NCBI RefSeq assembly: GCF_000011365.1 | Contig: NC_004463.1 | Location: forward strand, 3,954,001 to 4,018,000 | DNA: 64,000 nucleotides | Direction: 5' to 3' | DNA from: Bradyrhizobium diazoefficiens USDA 110 | Lineage (GTDB): Bacteria > Pseudomonadota > Alphaproteobacteria > Rhizobiales > Xanthobacteraceae | Part shown: positions 17,366 to 25,808 of the stretch, one piece after another | Layout: each line of letters begins with the position of its first letter | How positions within the stretch are numbered: position 1 is the first letter of the stretch | Translations under genes and position numbers: made by a program | The notes under the pieces: model-generated | Told to the model about the DNA's origin: nothing | Databases searched by the model: none | What the model saw: only the letters and a program-made list of their open reading frames with translations

Positions 17366-18706
17366 TCAATGCGATCTGTCGATTGTTTTAAGGGCTCCCT
17401 CAGGAAGAACATCATTCAAAAGGCTGAGAAAATCTCGTTGCGCGAGGTCGCGCGCGCGATCGACCAAAAAGGGGATGGGGCTGGACGGCTCCGCGGTTCG
17501 GAAAAACGACGCCACCTTCGTCAGCAGGCCTAAGGCCTGCGCCCTGTTTTCTATTGAAAATACAATATCTTGAGCGCTGCTCTCTGCCGTCGATGAGAGC
17601 GAGGTAGCGAGTTCCGCCATCCGTTCGATCGGCAGGTCGAAGACCTTGTCGCGCCCGATGTTGATCGCAGCGCTCTCCACGTGCGCAGGCACCAGCATCC
17701 GCATAACTTCAATGAATGACTTGCCCACCATCTCCTGCGCTTGACGCACCAGCAACAGTGCCGGGTTGGATGGTTCCATTCGGGCAAAATAGTCGGCCGC
17801 CGCTGCAAGCGCTGCAGATGCCTGTGCGGATGAAGTCACCACCCCGCTCGTGTCTGACGGCGCCTGTGTATCGACAGGACCGACATCTTCCGCGGTTGCA
17901 GCGATCGCGGCCGGATCGCGCAACGCGACAAGACCCGCAAGCCAGGCAGCCATGCCGTTAACCAGGCCGGAGAGCCTGTCGAGGCTGATCGGTTGCCCCG
18001 CGTTCAACTTCTCGTGCCAGGTTTGTTTGATACCCGCGATTTCAGCCGCGACCGCGGAGCACCGCGCGCTGGTTGCCTTGAGAGTGTCGAGATCCGTCTC
18101 GCTGACGATGCGCTCGATGGCCGCCAGATCAGGTCCGTCGGCGTCGGCGTCGCCGGCGGGAATTTCGCCCATGGCGACCTGATAAGCACGGTAGTTGAGG
18201 TTGCCGTGTCTGCGGTTCTCGATCAGGGGAAGGAACTGGAGCGGGTTGATCACGGTCGGGAACACGTCGATTGCCTCGACCGTGACGGCGCGAAGGGCGT
18301 AGTCGCCGTCCTCGCCCTTCGGATGCACCGCTTCCCACTGCTCGCGCAGCAGGAAGTTGGTCGCCTTCAGGCAGCAGAGAAAGCCGTCGAGATCGCGGTT
18401 GAGGATTGAAAACTTGGCCAGCAGCAGGTTTAGGCGCAGATCGCGGGTACGCTCCAGGAGGGGCTGCGCGGCGGCGAATTGGCCGGCAAAATCGACTGCC
18501 TTTGGATCGAAGCGTCCACGCTCTCCGTTGGCATTGACGACCTCGAAGAACGACATCGGCAGCAGCGATTCCGCACCTGCGAAGAAGTTCAGATACTGGA
18601 TGTCTCCGATGGCGTCGAGATCCGGCCCGCAGGGATCGTCAGCGGCAACGGGGTGCGTCAGGGAGGCGACATCAAGCATACAACGATCGTCCATCTGCTC
18701 GGTCAC
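17366..18706 (-). CDS. tssA: TssA baseplate/cap protein
   Basis: A 446-residue TssA-type protein with an N-terminal ImpA_N domain (residues 10-130, containing DPCGPDLDAIGDIQYL) and a C-terminal helical region (VDRARDLAQRDFLSLLNDVLP). TssA primes sheath assembly and contacts the baseplate. The first codon is a GTG at 18706; an ATG at 18694 or 18679 is also possible and would suit the domain equally well. It is the first gene of the minus arm, divergent from vgrG; 139 bp separate it from tssB. Confidence 0.9.
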   Translation of the reverse strand: MTEQMDDRCMLDVASLTHPVAADDPCGPDLDAIGDIQYLNFFAGAESLLPMSFFEVVNANGERGRFDPKAVDFAGQFAAAQPLLERTRDLRLNLLLAKFSILNRDLDGFLCCLKATNFLLREQWEAVHPKGEDGDYALRAVTVEAIDVFPTVINPLQFLPLIENRRHGNLNYRAYQVAMGEIPAGDADADGPDLAAIERIVSETDLDTLKATSARCSAVAAEIAGIKQTWHEKLNAGQPISLDRLSGLVNGMAAWLAGLVALRDPAAIAATAEDVGPVDTQAPSDTSGVVTSSAQASAALAAAADYFARMEPSNPALLLVRQAQEMVGKSFIEVMRMLVPAHVESAAINIGRDKVFDLPIERMAELATSLSSTAESSAQDIVFSIENRAQALGLLTKVASFFRTAEPSSPIPFLVDRARDLAQRDFLSLLNDVLPEGALKTIDRSH

Positions 18707-19026
18707 GGCCCCGCTGCCGAGCCCGTGGCGACTGCCGGATCGCGGGGGGATCCATGATCCGAGTCTATATCCATGGGTCAGATGCCTGCTGGTGTTGGTT
18801 CATTCCCGAAGATCATGCCATTTTCGCGTGAACCGGCAAGCTCTTGGAGCCGACTACTTGATGACCGGGGCGGTTCCTTGGACCGCTGTTGTGAAACGTC
18901 CGGACCAGCCCTGGGGCGGACCTGCCGGCACTGCCGGGGGCGGGCAGGATTTCCGTGGTTCTTGCATAGCGTCTGATCAGCTCTTCGCAGCGGGTCATTC
19001 GATCGAAGGAGGGAGTTTAAGCCCAC
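18707..19026. promoter_or_regulatory. Divergent promoter region tssA / vgrG
   Basis: This 320-bp gap between the two divergent T6SS arms must hold promoters for both. AAGGAGGG (about 19007-19014) is the likely ribosome-binding site of vgrG, at unusually long spacing. I checked for a sigma-54 box: TGG and TTGC occur near 18953-18966 but not at the required spacing. I could not name a regulator site. Confidence 0.55.
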
Positions 19027-20895
19027 ATGGGCCAGCTTACTCAGGATACCCGCCTCTGCGAACTCAAGACGCCTCTTGGCAAGGACGTTCTGGTTTTTGC
19101 CGGGTTCGAAGGCTCGGAAGGTCTCAGCGAACTGTTCGAGTATCGCATCGAGTGTCTCAGTGAGGATGCCGACCTCGACTTCGATCGTGCCATCGGTCAG
19201 CAGTGTACGCTGACCATAAAGCTGCATGAAAAGGAGCGCGAGTTCAGTGGCATTCTGACGGAGGCCCAATGGCTCGGGGTGAAGAACGACTATTTCAGCT
19301 ACCGGATCGTTCTGAGGCCCTGGTTATGGCTGTTGTCGCGGACAACTGATTGCCGGATCTTTCAGGACAAGAAGGCGCCCGACATCATCAAGGAAGTATT
19401 CAACGAACGTGGCTTCACCGACTATGAATCCAAACTGACCGAAGAGGGTTCCTGTCCGAAGCTCGAATATTGCGTTCAGTACCGCGAGACCGACATGAAT
19501 TTCGTGTGCCGGCTGATGGAGCAGCACGGCATCTCCTACTTCTTCAAGCATGAGGGCGGCAAACACACGCTGGTGTTGGCGGACTCCAAATCGTCGCACA
19601 GCCCGATCAAAGGTCTTGCTACGATTCCCTACATCCCGCTGACGGGTGCCGATCGTCGAGGCGAGCAGCACATCTATGAATGGGTGTCGGAGCGCCGGTT
19701 TCGCACCGGCAAGATCGAACTCAACGACTACAACTACCAGAAGCCAAACGCTCAGTTGATCAGCGATGCCAAGGGCTCCGAGCATTACACTCGGTCGGAG
19801 ATGGAGTATTACGACTATCCCGGGAAGTTCAAGGAAAAGTCCGACGGCGAGCGCTACGCGAAGATCCAGCTCCAGGCGGAGCAGGCGATGGACCGGCGGC
19901 GTCGCGGCAATGGTGACGCGGTCAACCTGTTCCCCGGTGGGCTGACGAAGCTCGAAAAGCACTCCAAGGACTCGCAGAACGTGGAATATCTCGTGGTGCG
20001 AGCCACGCACTCGTTCTCGCTCGAATCTTACCGCACTGGCGGTCCCGGCGACGCCGGGCAACATGTCTATTTCGGTAGCTATGAGTTTCTGCCAAGCGAT
20101 CGGCCGTTTCGAGCGCTGATGATGACGCCGAAGCCAAGGATTAACGGCATCCAAACGGCCAAGGTGGTGACCAAAGACGATAATTCGAACGAGGAAATCG
20201 ACGTTGAATCGCTGGGCGAAATCTATGTCCGCTTTTTCTGGGATCGGAAGAAGAAGCGGTCGTGCCGGTTGCGCGTGGCTCAGGTTTGGTCTGGCAAGCG
20301 CTGGGGCGGCCAGATCATCCCGCGCGTCGGACAGGAAGTGGTTGTCGAATTCCTGGAGGGGGATCCGGACCGGCCCCTGGTGATCGGCACCGTGTACAAC
20401 GACGAATACAAGCTGCCCTATGATTTGCCGTCGAAGAAGACGGTTGCAGGATTGAAGTCCGACTCCACCAAAGGTGGTGGCGGCTTCAACGAGTGGAACT
20501 TCGAGGACAAGAAGGGATCCGAGAAGATCACGGTGCATGCTGAGAAGGACCACGACGTGACGGTCCGCGACACCGAGACACGGACCATCGGCGAAGCTGC
20601 ATTCGGCGGCGACACCCGCAAAACCACGCTCAAGAAAGGCAATGATAAGCTCGATATCGAATTGGGCGGTCAGCACATCACGCTGGCCATGGACCAGTCT
20701 GTCAAAGCGGGCATCAGCATCACGCTCACGGCCAATGCCAATATCACCCTACAGGTTGGTCCCAGCCAGATTATCCTGAGCCCGGCGGGCATCGTCATCA
20801 ACGCGCCGACGATCGCCATGACAGCGCAGGCCGGCATGGCGCTTGCCGCCGGCGGTCCGCTGGTCGCGCACGGCACTCCAACTCTTGTCGGCTGA
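19027..20895 (+). CDS. vgrG: VgrG (TssI) spike protein
   Basis: A 622-residue VgrG, the trimeric needle tip of the T6SS. The N-terminal gp27-like region (residues 1-380) includes ELFEYRIECLSED and RETDMNFVCRLMEQHGISYFF. The gp5/OB-fold domain (about 390-470) has IYVRFFWDRKKK and WGGQIIPRVGQEVVVEF. A beta-helix tail follows, ending in small-residue repeats (ITLTANANITLQVGPSQIIL). There is no added effector domain at the C-terminus, so cargo must bind through adaptors or PAAR proteins. It opens the plus arm, 5 bp ahead of the next gene. Confidence 0.96.
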   Translation: MGQLTQDTRLCELKTPLGKDVLVFAGFEGSEGLSELFEYRIECLSEDADLDFDRAIGQQCTLTIKLHEKEREFSGILTEAQWLGVKNDYFSYRIVLRPWLWLLSRTTDCRIFQDKKAPDIIKEVFNERGFTDYESKLTEEGSCPKLEYCVQYRETDMNFVCRLMEQHGISYFFKHEGGKHTLVLADSKSSHSPIKGLATIPYIPLTGADRRGEQHIYEWVSERRFRTGKIELNDYNYQKPNAQLISDAKGSEHYTRSEMEYYDYPGKFKEKSDGERYAKIQLQAEQAMDRRRRGNGDAVNLFPGGLTKLEKHSKDSQNVEYLVVRATHSFSLESYRTGGPGDAGQHVYFGSYEFLPSDRPFRALMMTPKPRINGIQTAKVVTKDDNSNEEIDVESLGEIYVRFFWDRKKKRSCRLRVAQVWSGKRWGGQIIPRVGQEVVVEFLEGDPDRPLVIGTVYNDEYKLPYDLPSKKTVAGLKSDSTKGGGGFNEWNFEDKKGSEKITVHAEKDHDVTVRDTETRTIGEAAFGGDTRKTTLKKGNDKLDIELGGQHITLAMDQSVKAGISITLTANANITLQVGPSQIILSPAGIVINAPTIAMTAQAGMALAAGGPLVAHGTPTLVG

Positions 20896-20900
20896 CGGTC

Positions 20901-21464
20901 ATGGGGCAGGTTCGGTTCGGCACGGTACGGGATCTGTTTCAAGCCTATCCCTTGGCGCGTTATGATGTCGGCAAAGCCGATGCCGACAAGCCTTCGCTGG
21001 ATTTCCTTCAGGAGGCCGCCGATGCCCGCAACTGGTACCAGGCCGTATCTTACTGCGCCTATCTGCTTCCCAGGCGCGTGGCGATCGCCTGGGGATGCCG
21101 CTCTCTGCGACGGATGTTCGACCATTTCGACGCCTACGACAGCAGGTCGCTGAATGTTGTGGAGACCTGGGTCCGGCAACCGGACGAGCAGTCCCGGAAC
21201 AAGGCGCTGGCCGTCGGCAATGCCAACGATCCTGAGCAGCCAGCGACATGGCTGGCGCTGGCGGCCGGCTGGTCCGGCGGAAGCGTGGTTCCCCCGGAAT
21301 TTGCGCCCGTGGAAGCCAAGCCAGATCAGGCCGCACGGGCGGTGCGTGCAGCGCTGCTGATTGGCCTCTGCCGGCTCCCCCGTGACTCCCGGGACCAGAT
21401 AATGACGTCATGCCTGGAGGATGGTATTCAATTGGCACGCGGCGAACCGCGCCCTCCGCGCTAA
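20901..21464 (+). CDS. T6SS-associated accessory protein, unknown function
   Basis: A 187-residue soluble protein beginning MGQVRFGTVRDLFQAYPLARYDV. It is mainly helical with small and tryptophan-containing segments (RNWYQAVSYCAYLLPRR, LALAAGWSGGSVVPPE). It starts 5 bp after vgrG and precedes the FHA gene, so it is in the plus-arm operon. Similar proteins occur between vgrG and FHA genes in related loci, as far as I recall (possibly the DUF6931 type). A role as adaptor between VgrG and a cargo is a guess from position. Confidence 0.75.
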   Translation: MGQVRFGTVRDLFQAYPLARYDVGKADADKPSLDFLQEAADARNWYQAVSYCAYLLPRRVAIAWGCRSLRRMFDHFDAYDSRSLNVVETWVRQPDEQSRNKALAVGNANDPEQPATWLALAAGWSGGSVVPPEFAPVEAKPDQAARAVRAALLIGLCRLPRDSRDQIMTSCLEDGIQLARGEPRPPR

Positions 21465-21476
21465 CGAGACGATGTG

Positions 21477-22856
21477 ATGGTGCTTCGCTTTAATATCGAG
21501 AACGAACCGAACCTTCCGGACGGCGGACCTGTGTCGTTTACGGTCACCGGCAGGCGCTCGGTCGATATTGGCCGGGATCGTCACCTCGACTGGACGCTGC
21601 CGGATCCGGCGCGGACGATTTCCGGAAAGCACTGCGAAGTGCACTTTCGCGACGGCGGCTATTGGCTGCACGACGTCTCAACCAACGGCACCTTTCTCAA
21701 TGGTGCCGACCAGCGCATGCGGGGGCCGCACCGCTTGCGCGACGGCGACCGACTGACGATTGGTCACTACATCATCGGAGTTTCGCTGGAGGATGAGGCT
21801 GGCGGGCGCAGCCCAAACCATGAGGCGCAACTGCACGACCCCTCGGTCCAGCAGCATGCCGATTACGGAGAGCTTTGGACGGCCGATCGTGACGTTCCGC
21901 CGCCGATCGATCCGCACCTGTTGAAGAAGCCACGCGAGGCTGCGCGGCCCGTTAATCCGGGGTTCCTGGATTGGGCGGCGAGCGTCCCGGCGCCGGGTGT
22001 AGACCCATTTCGACCGTCATCGCCGACGTCTCCGTACCAACCGTCCGTGCAGGACGACGACATGAACTGGGCAGCGGGTCCGGTCACCGCGCCGAAACCG
22101 CAAGTCGAGCGCCCCCCAGTCAAGCCGACCCCACGCCGGCCGTCGGTGTGGATCGATGATGAACCAGCCGGTGCACAGCCGCCGGCATCGCTATCACACC
22201 AAGAGGTTGCGACGCCGCGCAAAACGCAAGCAGCGGGCGAGGGGCCTGTCACGGCCAAGCCAGTCGGCGGTACCGAGTTCGCGCGACTGGTGGCGCGCGC
22301 TGCTGGATTGCCGGACAATTTTTTTGCCAACAAGTCCGACGCCGAACTCGCCGAACAGCTTGGCATCATCTTGCGTATGACCGTGGATAATCTCATGGCG
22401 CTGCTGCAAGCGCGAACCCAAGCCAAACAGCTGACCCGCAGCACCAGCCAGACCACCGTCCAAGCCCTCGAAAATAATCCGCTGAAATTCTCGCCGACCG
22501 CGGAAGAGGCGATGCGCATTCTCTTTGGGCCGCCGACGCGTAGCTACCTCGACGCACAGCGCGCCTTTGCACAGGGCTTCAGTGATCTCAAATCACATCA
22601 GTTGAAGACCTACATGGCGATGCAGCACGCTGTCCATGAGCTGATTGCGGACATAGATCCGACGCTGATGGCGCGCGAGCTCGAGCTTCAGCGTGGCGCA
22701 AGCTCCTGGCTCGGCACGAACAAGGGCAAACTCTGGGACGAGTTCTTGACGCGCTGGAAGGCGCATCTTGGCCGCGATAACAGCGCGCCGATCGAAATCT
22801 TTATGTTGCACTTCTCGGACTATTACGACCGCGGCGACAAGCCCGGTTCAAAGTAA
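21477..22856 (+). CDS. tagH: T6SS FHA-domain protein (TagH/Fha)
   Basis: A 459-residue protein with an N-terminal FHA domain (residues 1-105: GRDRHLDWTLPD, ISGKHCEVHF, DVSTNGTFLNG), a proline-rich middle, and a conserved T6SS C-terminal domain (about 260-459, FSPTAEEAMRILFGP). FHA domains bind phosphothreonine. In T6SS this protein is the substrate and effector of PpkA and is reversed by PppA, both encoded downstream here. ATG 21477 is used; the preceding GTG in frame is possible. Confidence 0.93.
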   Translation: MVLRFNIENEPNLPDGGPVSFTVTGRRSVDIGRDRHLDWTLPDPARTISGKHCEVHFRDGGYWLHDVSTNGTFLNGADQRMRGPHRLRDGDRLTIGHYIIGVSLEDEAGGRSPNHEAQLHDPSVQQHADYGELWTADRDVPPPIDPHLLKKPREAARPVNPGFLDWAASVPAPGVDPFRPSSPTSPYQPSVQDDDMNWAAGPVTAPKPQVERPPVKPTPRRPSVWIDDEPAGAQPPASLSHQEVATPRKTQAAGEGPVTAKPVGGTEFARLVARAAGLPDNFFANKSDAELAEQLGIILRMTVDNLMALLQARTQAKQLTRSTSQTTVQALENNPLKFSPTAEEAMRILFGPPTRSYLDAQRAFAQGFSDLKSHQLKTYMAMQHAVHELIADIDPTLMARELELQRGASSWLGTNKGKLWDEFLTRWKAHLGRDNSAPIEIFMLHFSDYYDRGDKPGSK

Positions 22857-22859
22857 GCT

Positions 22860-22883
22860 GTCGGCGACCATGCGGTCGCCGAC
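22860..22883 (+). terminator. Terminator-like hairpin between tagH and tssK
   Basis: GTCGGCGACC (22860-22869) pairs perfectly with GGTCGCCGAC (22874-22883) around a 4-base loop, followed by ATTTTCT. It begins four bases after the tagH stop. The shape suits a weak intrinsic terminator or a processing site inside the plus arm, giving tssKLM a lower or separate level. Confidence 0.6.
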
Positions 22884-22904
22884 ATTTTCTAAGTGGATGT
22901 AGGA

Positions 22905-24242
22905 ATGTCTTGGTACAGCAAGGTTTTCTGGTCGGAAGGTCTGTTTCTGCGGCCGCATCATCTGCAGCAGAACGACCGCTACATCGAACACTTGCTGGAA
23001 AAGCGCGTTCGCTACACGACACCATACCCCTGGGGCTTTGCCCAGCTGGAGATCGATAAGGATCTTACCGAACAAAGCAAGTTCGCGGTGCGCAATGCGT
23101 CCGGCGTTATGCCGGACGGTACGCCGTTCGATATCCCTGCGGACAGCCCAATTCCCGAAGCGATCGATGTGCCGGAGACGGCCGCAGGCCAGATCGTCTG
23201 GCTGATGATGCCTGTCGCGGCACCAAACACCCGCGAGGTCGACGAGGACCGCACCGACAGCGCCAGTCGTTATGTTCGTACTTCGGAAACCTTCATTGAC
23301 TCGACCTCGGCGCTACGCATCGAGGAAGAGATCGACATCGCTTATCCGCGCTTGTCGTTCGAACTGCGCAAGACCAGCAAGCCCGGATACATGGGCCTCG
23401 GCATCGCGCGCATTCTGGAAGTGCGCGACAAGAACATCCTGTTCGACGACAAGTTCGTGCCGCCGATGCTGGTCTGCGCCGCGCATCCGATCATCGATGG
23501 TTGGCTCAACCGCATCATCGGCTGGGTTGAGACCAAACTCGACGAGCTGGCGCGTTACGCGGTCGATCCGTCATCCGGCGGTGGGTTGCAGAGCGTCGAC
23601 TATTTGGTCCTGCAAGTGCTGAACCGTACCATTCCCGTGCTGACTCATTTCCAACGCTCCGGCAGCGTGCACCCCGAGCGCCTGTACGAGGAATTGCTGA
23701 GGTTCGCGGGTGAACTTGCGACTTTTTCCACGGCGGAACGGCGGGCGCGCAACTATCCGGCGTACGATCATGACGATCTCGAGAACGTCTTCACACCATT
23801 GGTGAGCGACATCCAGGACTTCTTGAGCGCGCGGCTGGGCCGGCGGGCGATCCGTCTGGAGATCATCGAGCGCGCGCAGAATGCGTTCGTATCGCCGATC
23901 CGCGATCGAGCGCTATTCCGAAATGCGACCCTGGTGCTGGAGGTTGCCGCACGGCGGCCACTCGTGGAGATCCAGAACGATTTCCCGCACCTGTTCAAGG
24001 TCGGGCCGAACACCAAGATGAACGAGATCGTGCACGCAAACTTGCCGGGCCTGACCTTGGTGCATTTGCCGACGCCACCGCCGCATATCCGGGCCATCAC
24101 GGATCACGTCTATTTCTATCTCGACCGCAAGTCGCCGCTGTGGCCCGAGTTCAGCACGGCGGCCTCGATCGGAATGCACTTCTCCGGCGACTGGCCGGAG
24201 CTTGAGCTGTACCTTTGGGCTATCCTGGAAGACAGGCCATGA
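22905..24242 (+). CDS. tssK: TssK baseplate protein
   Basis: A 445-residue TssK (ImpJ/VasE family), which links the baseplate to the membrane complex. The beginning KVFWSEGLFLRPHHLQQ is diagnostic, and the C-terminus has VYFYLDRKSPLW. The ATG at 22905 follows TAGGA; the GTG at 22893 is less likely. Its stop overlaps the start of tssL (ATGA), showing translational coupling. Confidence 0.95.
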   Translation: MSWYSKVFWSEGLFLRPHHLQQNDRYIEHLLEKRVRYTTPYPWGFAQLEIDKDLTEQSKFAVRNASGVMPDGTPFDIPADSPIPEAIDVPETAAGQIVWLMMPVAAPNTREVDEDRTDSASRYVRTSETFIDSTSALRIEEEIDIAYPRLSFELRKTSKPGYMGLGIARILEVRDKNILFDDKFVPPMLVCAAHPIIDGWLNRIIGWVETKLDELARYAVDPSSGGGLQSVDYLVLQVLNRTIPVLTHFQRSGSVHPERLYEELLRFAGELATFSTAERRARNYPAYDHDDLENVFTPLVSDIQDFLSARLGRRAIRLEIIERAQNAFVSPIRDRALFRNATLVLEVAARRPLVEIQNDFPHLFKVGPNTKMNEIVHANLPGLTLVHLPTPPPHIRAITDHVYFYLDRKSPLWPEFSTAASIGMHFSGDWPELELYLWAILEDRP

Positions 24243-25765
24243 GCGACAGGGACAAGCCGGTCAATCCTTTCGGTCGGGGCGAACGGACGATCATCCGTCC
24301 CAACCCCGGCGGGAAGTTGCCGCCGGCGCCGACCTCTCAGCCTCCGCCGGGCGAGGGGCCTGCAGCACGTCCGGCCTATTCGCCGTCACCCGTACCTTCT
24401 CCCGGCGCGCCAACGCCACCATCATCCTTTTCGCCCGTTCCACAGGGCTCGAACTACGCCTCCGCGCCGGCCATCCATCCAACCGAGGAATGGATCTCGA
24501 CACCCGCGCAAGGCCAGGTGCCGCAACCCATGCTGCCGGCAGGGCCGCCGTTGCGCGTCGACGATCTCGTCGCGCCAAATGCCAATCCAGTGATGCGCGC
24601 TGCGGGCCCATTGCTGCAACTGCTCGGTCGGTTGCGGGTGGCGCTCATGCGCGCGTCATTCGCGAGCCTGATGGAGCAGGTCGCAGACGCTATCAAATTC
24701 TTTGAGAAGGACATCCGTTCAGCGGGCATTTCCGAGCACCAGGCCAACACAGCGAAATATATCCTGTGTGCCACTGCCGACGATATCGTGCAGCACATCC
24801 CGACCGAGGAGCGTCACGTCTGGACGCAATACTCGATGCTGAGCCGCTTCTTCGGCGAGCGTGTCGGCGGCGTCCGTTTCTTTGAGATCCTCGACCATTT
24901 GAAGATTGATCCACTGGTCAATTATCCGGTCCTCGAACTTCAGCACGCCTGCTTGGCGCTTGGTTTTCAGGGCATTCACCGGACGTCAGGGGCCGGACTT
25001 GCGAACCTGCAGCTGATCCAGCGTAACCTCTATGAATTGCTGCGCCGGGTCCGGCCGAAGACGATGACCGACCTGTCGCCCAACTGGCGCGGGCAGGCGC
25101 TGGCGGGGCGCCGGCAGCGTTTGCGTGTTCCGGTCTGGCTCGTGGCGGCCGTCGTCGCCGCGCTGCTGACCGGGTCCTATTTCGTCCTGCGGACGCTCCT
25201 CGCTGGCCGGGCAGAGAATGCTGCCGAGGTGGCGCTCGCGCTCCATCCGGCCGGCCCGATCGAGCTCAAGCGCCAGGTCGTTGCACCACCGCCGCCACCT
25301 CCGCCTCCGCCGCCACCGGATCGCATCACCCAGTTGCAACGCATCCGCAACGCGCTCGCGAAGGAGAACACAGCCTGTGCCATGACCGCGGACCAGACCC
25401 CCAGTTTCATCGTGATCAGGGTCTGCGATCTGGCCTTGTTTGCATCGGGCCAGGCGACCATCCTCGACGGTTTCAAGCCGATCGCACTCCGCGTCGCAGC
25501 AACCCTCGACAAGGAGCCGGGACGGATCCGGGTCGTCGGCCATACCGACAGTTCGCCGATCCGCACAGTCCGCTTCCCGACAAATTTCGAGTTGTCGGTC
25601 GAGCGCGCCAAGGCGGTTGCTGCGGCACTGAAGCCTGGCTTGACCGATGGTTCGCGCGTCGACGTCGAGGGCAAAGGAGCAGATGCGCCAATCGCCAGCA
25701 ACACGACACCCGAGGGACGCGCCAAGAACCGGCGCGTCGAGATCTTTATCGAACGCAGCGAATAG
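24239..25765 (+). CDS. tssL: TssL membrane protein with OmpA-like domain
   Basis: A 508-residue TssL. A proline-rich cytoplasmic start (residues 1-100) is followed by the DotU/TssL domain (about 110-280, with ATADDIVQH). One membrane helix (about 300-320, VPVWLVAAVVAALLTGSYF), an eleven-proline stretch and a C-terminal OmpA-like peptidoglycan-binding domain (VVGHTDSSPI, ELSVERAKAVA, AKNRRVEIF) complete it. It anchors the secretion machine to the inner membrane and cell wall. The fused OmpA domain makes a separate wall-anchor protein unnecessary. Confidence 0.95.
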   Translation: MSDRDKPVNPFGRGERTIIRPNPGGKLPPAPTSQPPPGEGPAARPAYSPSPVPSPGAPTPPSSFSPVPQGSNYASAPAIHPTEEWISTPAQGQVPQPMLPAGPPLRVDDLVAPNANPVMRAAGPLLQLLGRLRVALMRASFASLMEQVADAIKFFEKDIRSAGISEHQANTAKYILCATADDIVQHIPTEERHVWTQYSMLSRFFGERVGGVRFFEILDHLKIDPLVNYPVLELQHACLALGFQGIHRTSGAGLANLQLIQRNLYELLRRVRPKTMTDLSPNWRGQALAGRRQRLRVPVWLVAAVVAALLTGSYFVLRTLLAGRAENAAEVALALHPAGPIELKRQVVAPPPPPPPPPPPDRITQLQRIRNALAKENTACAMTADQTPSFIVIRVCDLALFASGQATILDGFKPIALRVAATLDKEPGRIRVVGHTDSSPIRTVRFPTNFELSVERAKAVAAALKPGLTDGSRVDVEGKGADAPIASNTTPEGRAKNRRVEIFIERSE

Positions 25766-25808
25766 GCAGATTCCACCGGGTCAGGTGGTTTGCGACAGGT
25801 ACGGTTAG

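Noticed and set aside
18945..18975. Sigma-54 promoter before vgrG
   Set aside because: GG and GC elements are not 10 bases apart as required; the match fails on spacing.
19324..20676. 450-codon minus-strand frame opposite vgrG
   Set aside because: Mirror of VgrG codons; no start site or domain support, while VgrG is unmistakable.
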